DNA from: Corynebacterium sp.
Lineage (GTDB): Bacteria > Actinomycetota > Actinomycetes > Mycobacteriales > Mycobacteriaceae
Reading direction: 5' to 3'
Assembly: GCF_030152825.1 (NCBI RefSeq)
Contig: NZ_JASLIP010000008.1
Span: 1 to 64,000, forward strand
DNA: 64,000 nucleotides
Shown: positions 59,425-64,000 of the stretch, in pieces
Numbering within the stretch: position 1 is the stretch's first letter
Layout of the letters: every line of letters starts with the position of its first letter
Position numbers and translations under genes: made by a program
Notes under the pieces: model-generated
What the model saw: the letters and a program-made list of their open reading frames with translations, nothing else
Told to the model about the DNA's origin: nothing
Database searches by the model: none

Positions 59425-61040
59425 TGGCAGTCGGGCAAGCCAGAAGCATGGCTCTGCACGGGCTGGACGGAATGCTCGTCACCGTGGAATGCGACCTGGG
59501 CCGAGGGCTGCCCGGGGTCAGCGTGGTCGGGCTGGGGGACGCGGCGGTGGTGCAGGCCCGCGACCGAATTCGCGCGGCGATGTTGAACAGCACACTGCCG
59601 TGGCCGAAGTCGAAAGTCGTGATGAGCCTGTCGCCGGCAGACGTGAAGAAAGAAGGCTCCAGCTACGACTTGGCGATGGTGGCCTCGATCCTGGCAGCCC
59701 AGGGTTTATCCGAGCTTGGGCTGGAGCTCCTGCGTGACACGGTGGTCGTCGGCGAACTCGGGCTGGACGGCACGGTGCGCGCCGTCGCCGGGGTTGTCCC
59801 CATGATTCTGTCCGCAAAACGGCGGGGAATGAGCCGCATCGTGATCCCAGAAGAGAACCTGCCGGATGCCCAGCAGCTCGTCGACGTGGTGGCGGGGCTG
59901 GAGATCCTCGCCGTGGGCAGCCTCAAGGAGTTTCACGCGTGGCTGCGTGGCTCCGGCGATATTCTCCCCGTGAGCAGGCCAGTGGGCGCGCCGATGCTGG
60001 AATCGGGGACGCGGCCCCGGGATGAGGAGGTCGACATGTCCGACATCGTGGGGCAGGCCGAAGCGCGCCGGGCACTGGAGATCGCCGCCGTGGGCGGACA
60101 CGCCATCATGCTCACCGGACCGCCGGGCAGCGGGAAGTCGATGCTCGCGGAGCGTCTGCCGACGATCCTGCCTCCGCTGTCGGCGACCGAGCAGGTCGAG
60201 GCGGCTGCGATCCACTCGATCGCCGGTGGCCGGGGAGACCTTGGCCCGATCTGGGCCGGGGTGAGACCATTCGTCGCCCCGCACCCCTCGGTGACCCAAG
60301 CCGCGCTTGTTGGTGGCGGGCCGAACCTGCAGCCCGGCGCGATCAGCCTGGCCCACCACGGCGTGCTGTTCTTGGATGAGGCCGCAGAGACCCGCTCCGG
60401 TGTGCTGGACTGCTTGCGGATCCCGATGGAGTCCCGCCGGGTGGAGATCGCGCGTGCCCGACGCAGCGTGTCCTACCCGGCGGGCTTCCAATTGGTGATG
60501 GCGGCGAATCCGTGCCGTTGCGGTGCAGAGGACCCAAGCATGTGCACGTGTAGTTCGACGGACCGCCGCCGCTACTACGCGCGGGTCTCGGGCCCCATCC
60601 GCGACCGGATTGACGTCTTCGCACAGACCCGCAGGCAACGGCTGATCGGCCAACAGCTCCCGGTGAGTGCGCGGGCAACGGCCACGCCAGGAGCCGACAG
60701 CGGGGAGGACCGAGCGGAGAGTTCCGCGGTGGTGGCGGAACGGGTCGCCCAGGCCAGGGAGCGTGCCCACCACCGTTGGCGAAAATTCGACCTAGGGGAG
60801 GCCGTGACGAATGCGACGATTCCCGGCAGGCTGCTGCGCTCGGAGTGCGCGGCGAGCTTCGAGGGAATGGTGGCGCTGCAGGAAGCCTATGCCTCCGGTG
60901 CCCTCTCGCAGCGCGGGGTGGACCGGGCGTTGCGGGTGGCGTGGAGCCTCGCCGATCTCGCCGGGGTGGCCCGCCCCGGGGTTGGGGAGGTTCTGGACGC
61001 TGCCGAGCTCTTTTCCGACACTGAGGGGGTTCCAGCATGA
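59421..61040 (+). CDS. comM: ComM/YifB-type AAA+ ATPase (Mg-chelatase-like)
   Basis: A 539-residue hexameric helicase. ComM promotes branch migration during natural transformation in some bacteria; the role here is inferred. The N-terminal domain has GLGDAAVVQARDRIRAAM and SLSPADVKKEGSSYDLAM. Walker A is GPPGSGKSML (about 233), Walker B is GVLFLDEAAE, and NPCRCG with CTC is the family Cys pattern before the sensor region. GTG 59421 or ATG 59424 may start it; both overlap the yraN stop. It overlaps dprA by 4 nt. Confidence 0.92.
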   Translation: MMAVGQARSMALHGLDGMLVTVECDLGRGLPGVSVVGLGDAAVVQARDRIRAAMLNSTLPWPKSKVVMSLSPADVKKEGSSYDLAMVASILAAQGLSELGLELLRDTVVVGELGLDGTVRAVAGVVPMILSAKRRGMSRIVIPEENLPDAQQLVDVVAGLEILAVGSLKEFHAWLRGSGDILPVSRPVGAPMLESGTRPRDEEVDMSDIVGQAEARRALEIAAVGGHAIMLTGPPGSGKSMLAERLPTILPPLSATEQVEAAAIHSIAGGRGDLGPIWAGVRPFVAPHPSVTQAALVGGGPNLQPGAISLAHHGVLFLDEAAETRSGVLDCLRIPMESRRVEIARARRSVSYPAGFQLVMAANPCRCGAEDPSMCTCSSTDRRRYYARVSGPIRDRIDVFAQTRRQRLIGQQLPVSARATATPGADSGEDRAESSAVVAERVAQARERAHHRWRKFDLGEAVTNATIPGRLLRSECAASFEGMVALQEAYASGALSQRGVDRALRVAWSLADLAGVARPGVGEVLDAAELFSDTEGVPA

Positions 61041-62293
61041 GCCCTGCTGGAACCACCAAGGACCGTCAGAACCTGCTCGCGTGGATCTACCTGCGGCAGA
61101 CCATCGAAGCCTCAAACGCGGACATCCTCAACCTGCTCTGGCCCGAGGGCTGGGAGAATCGGCTCGAAGACCGGGATACGGGCGAGGGGGTGCCTCCCGA
61201 TGTGCGCGGGCTCGCCAGCCGCATTCGGCACCGTGACCCCGGCCTGCCGCAGAGAATCCTGGAATCGACTGCCACGCGCGTGGACTGCGATCCGGAAGCC
61301 GAACTCGATGCCGCCACGGCTGCCGGCTTCCGGCTGATCACCCCGCTGGACCAGGAGTGGCCCGAGACCCTGGATCACGCCTTCGCCCGGATCGATGACC
61401 GCGGCAGCGACCAGAACTCAGCCGTCCGGGGCCTTGCCGCAGCACCCTTTGCCCTCTGGCTACGGGGAAACGGCAACCTGCGGAACTTAAGCCGCCAATC
61501 GGTCACCGTCGTTGGCACCAGGCAGCCCAATGCCTATGGGGCGCAGCTGAGTACCCAGCTCAGCACGGACCTCGCCCTGGAGGGGTACAGCATCGTCTCA
61601 GGCGGAGCCCGCGGAGTGGACCGCTGCGCCCACACCGCCGCCCTGCGCGCCGGGGGTGCGAGCATCGCGGTGCTCGCCTGCGGACTCGACGTGGATTACC
61701 CCAGGCAGCACGTGGGGCTGTTCAACCAGATCGCGGAGTCCGGGGTTGTTGTGAGCGAGTACGCGTTGGGGACCCACCCCGCCCGGCACCGCTTCCTTAC
61801 CCGGAACCGACTGGTCGCCGGCCTGTCCGCAGGCACCATCGTGACTCAGGCAGCCAACCGCTCCGGGGCGCTGAACACCCTCAACTGGGCCGAGGTCATG
61901 CTCAACCAGCCCATGGTGGTGCCCGGGCCCGTGGATACAGCACTCAGCCAAGGGGTGCTCCACCGCCTGCGGGACAGCCGGGCCCAACCGGTCTGGACCG
62001 CTAGCCATGTCCGGGAGCTGGTGGAGGCCTCCAGCCAGTTCCACGCCGAGCCGCCTGAACAGCAGGCGATGGTTTTCGGCTCCGGCACGGGGGTCCAGAG
62101 CATGTCGCTGAACCAGGTCACCGTCTACGACGCGGCCGGGCTACCCGACGGGGGCGGTGGAACGCTGCGAGACATCCAGCAGGAGACCGGGCTATCCATC
62201 CGGCTCGTGATGCGCACCCTTAAAGAACTCGACAAGCAGGGACTCATCACCAGGGAAGGGGAGCGTTGGGTCCGGGTGGATGGGGAGGCATAG
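61037..62293 (+). CDS. dprA: DNA-processing protein DprA/Smf
   Basis: A 418-residue protein that in transforming bacteria loads RecA on incoming single strands. The Rossmann-like core (about 135-350) has VVGTRQPNAYG, IVSGGARGVDRCAHTAAL and ACGLDVDYPRQH, where SGGARGVD departs slightly from the usual SGxAxGID. A C-terminal winged-helix (about 360-418) ends the protein. The N-terminal 130 residues are poorly conserved. The ATGA overlap couples it to comM. Confidence 0.92.
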   Translation: MSPAGTTKDRQNLLAWIYLRQTIEASNADILNLLWPEGWENRLEDRDTGEGVPPDVRGLASRIRHRDPGLPQRILESTATRVDCDPEAELDAATAAGFRLITPLDQEWPETLDHAFARIDDRGSDQNSAVRGLAAAPFALWLRGNGNLRNLSRQSVTVVGTRQPNAYGAQLSTQLSTDLALEGYSIVSGGARGVDRCAHTAALRAGGASIAVLACGLDVDYPRQHVGLFNQIAESGVVVSEYALGTHPARHRFLTRNRLVAGLSAGTIVTQAANRSGALNTLNWAEVMLNQPMVVPGPVDTALSQGVLHRLRDSRAQPVWTASHVRELVEASSQFHAEPPEQQAMVFGSGTGVQSMSLNQVTVYDAAGLPDGGGGTLRDIQQETGLSIRLVMRTLKELDKQGLITREGERWVRVDGEA

Positions 62294-62341
62294 CCAAGGG
62301 GCCGATGAACCACGACAACAGCTCCGGTGCGCCACAACAGC

Positions 62342-62347
62342 TATGCT
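62342..62347 (+). promoter_or_regulatory. xerC -10 box (leaderless)
   Basis: TATGCT with 7 nt to ATG 62355. It overlaps the in-frame ATG at 62343 and so decides the start. Confidence 0.55.
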
Positions 62348-62354
62348 GAGCTGC

Positions 62355-63335
62355 ATGCCGAAAGCCCGCGACCCGCAACTCCTCATCGAGGACTACGTGG
62401 ACTACCTGCGCTATAACCTCGGCCGGTCGGAAAACACGATCCGGGCCTACCAGCGGGACCTCACCGACGCCCTCGAGGGGCTGCGGGATATCGAATTCTT
62501 CACCCTCGACCACGCACGCGACGTGCTGGGGTACGCGGCCGACGATGGCGCCAGCCGGTCCCGGCTCTCCCGCCTGGCCTCCTGCATGAAAGGCTTCGGG
62601 AAGTTTCTCGCCCAGCGCGAGGTGCTCCCCGCGAACCCGGTCTCTGCGCTCCGGCTACCCAAGGGAGAGAAGACGCTGCCCCGCGTGCTGCGAAGCGACC
62701 AGGCCCGTACCCTGCTCGATGGGCTCAAACGCGAGGCCCTCGCTCCTCCGGCCTCCCAACAGGGCGACGACGCTTCTACAGCCACTGGCCCGGCAGGTGA
62801 GAAGCAACAACGGCACGCCACGGCGCGCCGGGTGCGGGACTGGTTCATCGCCGAGCTGCTCTTCGGCACCGGCATCCGTGTGGGCGAGGCCGAGGCCATT
62901 GACGTCGAGGATTTCGACCGGGCTAACCGGCTCCTTCGGGTCACCGGTAAGGGAAACAAGACCCGCGTGGTTCCCTACGGCGGCGTCATCGACGAGGCTC
63001 TCACACACTGGCTCACCCACCGCGGTGAGCTCGCCCAGCCCGGCAACCCGGCCCTGCTCGTTGGGGTGCGAGGGGGCAGGCTCAACCAGCGCGAAATCCG
63101 CCGGGTCATTGACCAGGCCATCCGCCGCCACCCCGAGCTCGCAGTCGGGCACATGTCCCCGCACGGATTCCGCCACTCCGCGGCAACCGCCGTGCTCGAA
63201 GGAGGGGCAGACCTAAGGGTGGTCCAGGAACTCCTGGGGCACGCGTCGATGAACACCACCCAGATCTACACCCACGTCGGCGCCGAGCGGCTCAAGGCCG
63301 CCTACCGCCAAGCTCACCCACGGTCGGGAGATTAA
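62355..63335 (+). CDS. xerC: Tyrosine recombinase XerC
   Basis: A 326-residue site-specific recombinase that resolves chromosome dimers at dif. The SAM-like N-terminal domain (1-100) includes NLGRSENTIRAYQRDL. The catalytic set is complete: Arg175 (GIRVGE), Lys199 (TGKGNK), His270 and Arg273 (HGFRHS), His296 (LGHAS) and Tyr305 (QIYTHV). A low-complexity insertion (about 130-155) separates the two domains. The gene lies after dprA, as in mycobacteria, and is not linked to any mobile DNA. Confidence 0.93.
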   Translation: MPKARDPQLLIEDYVDYLRYNLGRSENTIRAYQRDLTDALEGLRDIEFFTLDHARDVLGYAADDGASRSRLSRLASCMKGFGKFLAQREVLPANPVSALRLPKGEKTLPRVLRSDQARTLLDGLKREALAPPASQQGDDASTATGPAGEKQQRHATARRVRDWFIAELLFGTGIRVGEAEAIDVEDFDRANRLLRVTGKGNKTRVVPYGGVIDEALTHWLTHRGELAQPGNPALLVGVRGGRLNQREIRRVIDQAIRRHPELAVGHMSPHGFRHSAATAVLEGGADLRVVQELLGHASMNTTQIYTHVGAERLKAAYRQAHPRSGD

Positions 63336-63354
63336 CTGCGCGCACCACGAGGGC

Positions 63355-63981
63355 CTAGCGCAACAGGCGCACCCGCACCGAGCCCAAGAGCCCAAACGGA
63401 TCGAGATAGCGCTTCCGCCCATCTGTGCCCTTGACCCACGCGCCCCAGGACAACCCATCCGGCTTCCGGGCAGTATCGCCCAACAGCGCTGCATTCGCTA
63501 GCCGACCGATCCGCTGGCCCCTGGATACCGACTCACCCTTGGAGACCTCCGCGTGCACCGGCTCGTAGGTGGTGTGCACCCCATCCCGGTGCCTGATCGT
63601 CACCACCGGCGTTCCCGCGACGGTACCGACGAAGCTGACCCGCCCTCCCAAACTCGCCAGGACGTCCGCATCGGGTGCCGCCCGCAGGTCCACGACGCGG
63701 TGGCCCGGCAGCCAGTCCTGCTCCGGAATGTCGAGGGGCCGGGTCACCAGGGCCTCAGCCGCAGCGGGGGAGGTCGGGGAGTCCGTGACGAGCGGCAAGC
63801 GGTGGGAACGGCTCAGCCGCTCAGCGCCCCTCAACCCGCCCCCGCTTTCTTGTTTCTCTTCCTCCACGGCGAAGGCCATCGGCGGCACCGGGGCTACCGC
63901 AATGCCTGACGTCAGGCTAAAAACACTGGCCACTGCGAACAGGCGGCGCCGGAAATGGGCGGAAGAAGGAAAGCGTGACAT
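63355..63981 (-). CDS. Secreted M23/LytM-like protein with altered active site
   Basis: A 208-residue exported protein. A basic start, hydrophobic segment (about 14-36) and AFA-VEE cleavage-like site suggest a Sec signal. The C-terminal M23 domain (about 90-200) has GHRVVDLRA (the HxxxD metal pair), GTPVVTIRHRDGVHTTYEPV and GESVSRGQRIGRL. Where active enzymes have HLHW or LHWG, this has LSWGAWVKG, so a metal/catalytic His is missing. It resembles Rv2891 by position and may be a scaffold or amidase activator. The gene converges on xerC with a 19-nt gap. Confidence 0.82.
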   Translation of the reverse strand: MSRFPSSAHFRRRLFAVASVFSLTSGIAVAPVPPMAFAVEEEKQESGGGLRGAERLSRSHRLPLVTDSPTSPAAAEALVTRPLDIPEQDWLPGHRVVDLRAAPDADVLASLGGRVSFVGTVAGTPVVTIRHRDGVHTTYEPVHAEVSKGESVSRGQRIGRLANAALLGDTARKPDGLSWGAWVKGTDGRKRYLDPFGLLGSVRVRLLR

Positions 63982-64000
63982 GCCTCCAACCTGCCGCAGC

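Noticed and set aside
62355..63335. xerC as the integrase of a mobile element
   Set aside because: It is in the conserved dprA-xerC context, with no attachment repeats or phage genes nearby.

Overview
The window is about 64 kb of high-GC actinobacterial chromosome, almost certainly from a Corynebacterium. The evidence is the gene order, which matches known Corynebacterium and Mycobacterium neighbourhoods: ltbR/leuCD, mutT1, gpsA, ddl, thiL, ung, recG, then rnc, mutM, smc, ftsY, amtB, ffh, then rpsP, rimM, trmD, rplS, lepB, rnhB, yraN, comM, dprA, xerC. Many genes also have a leaderless start of the form TANNNT, then 6-8 nt, then the start codon. A DesA3-type desaturase with its reductase and a full choline-to-betaine locus suggest a lipophilic, osmoadapting species. 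The species assignment is inference. No CRISPR array, prophage or rRNA is visible. The only mobile DNA is one end of an IS256-family element at the left edge.

Layout. 1-590: IS256-type transposase, cut by the window edge. 875-4849: a YihY/BrkB membrane protein, tRNA-Glu(CTC), and a two-gene desaturase/reductase unit. 4995-10052: an OPT oligopeptide transporter, the IclR regulator LtbR, and divergent leuC-leuD. 10173-16386: mutT1, gpsA, ddl, a double-domain DUF3515 protein, thiL and ung. 16397-21405: FakA-like kinase, recG, rsmD, coaD. 21508-33574: a coiled-coil DivIVA-like protein, a YceD/DUF177 protein, rnc, mutM, an alanine symporter, acylphosphatase, smc, and a 1184-residue protein of unknown function. 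33580-38543: ftsY, amtB, ffh. 38608-41368: divergent selO and a YkvI-type membrane protein.

41610-56655: the translation cluster rpsP...rimM-trmD...rplS, split by gdhA and by a choline/betaine block (choline dehydrogenase, two BCCT carriers, betaine aldehyde dehydrogenase) plus tex. 56795-63981: lepB, rnhB, a DUF2469 gene, yraN, comM, dprA, xerC and an M23-like secreted protein.

How the genes work together. SMC, XerC, FtsY/Ffh, LepB and the DivIVA-like protein serve chromosome handling, division and secretion. Rnc, MutM, Ung, RecG, MutT1 and RnhB form a nucleic-acid maintenance set. AmtB and GdhA handle ammonium, but glnB/glnK and glnD, which follow amt in relatives, are absent here. BetT, BetA, BetB and the second BCCT carrier can import choline, oxidise it to glycine betaine, and import betaine directly.

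The least explained object is the large protein at 30020-33574, between smc and ftsY. Other points of interest are the two BCCT carriers with different selectivity motifs, the tandem DUF3515 domains, the M23 protein that lacks a metal/catalytic histidine, back-to-back leaderless promoters at selO/ykvI, and a pair of DnaA-box sequences upstream of yraN-comM-dprA.
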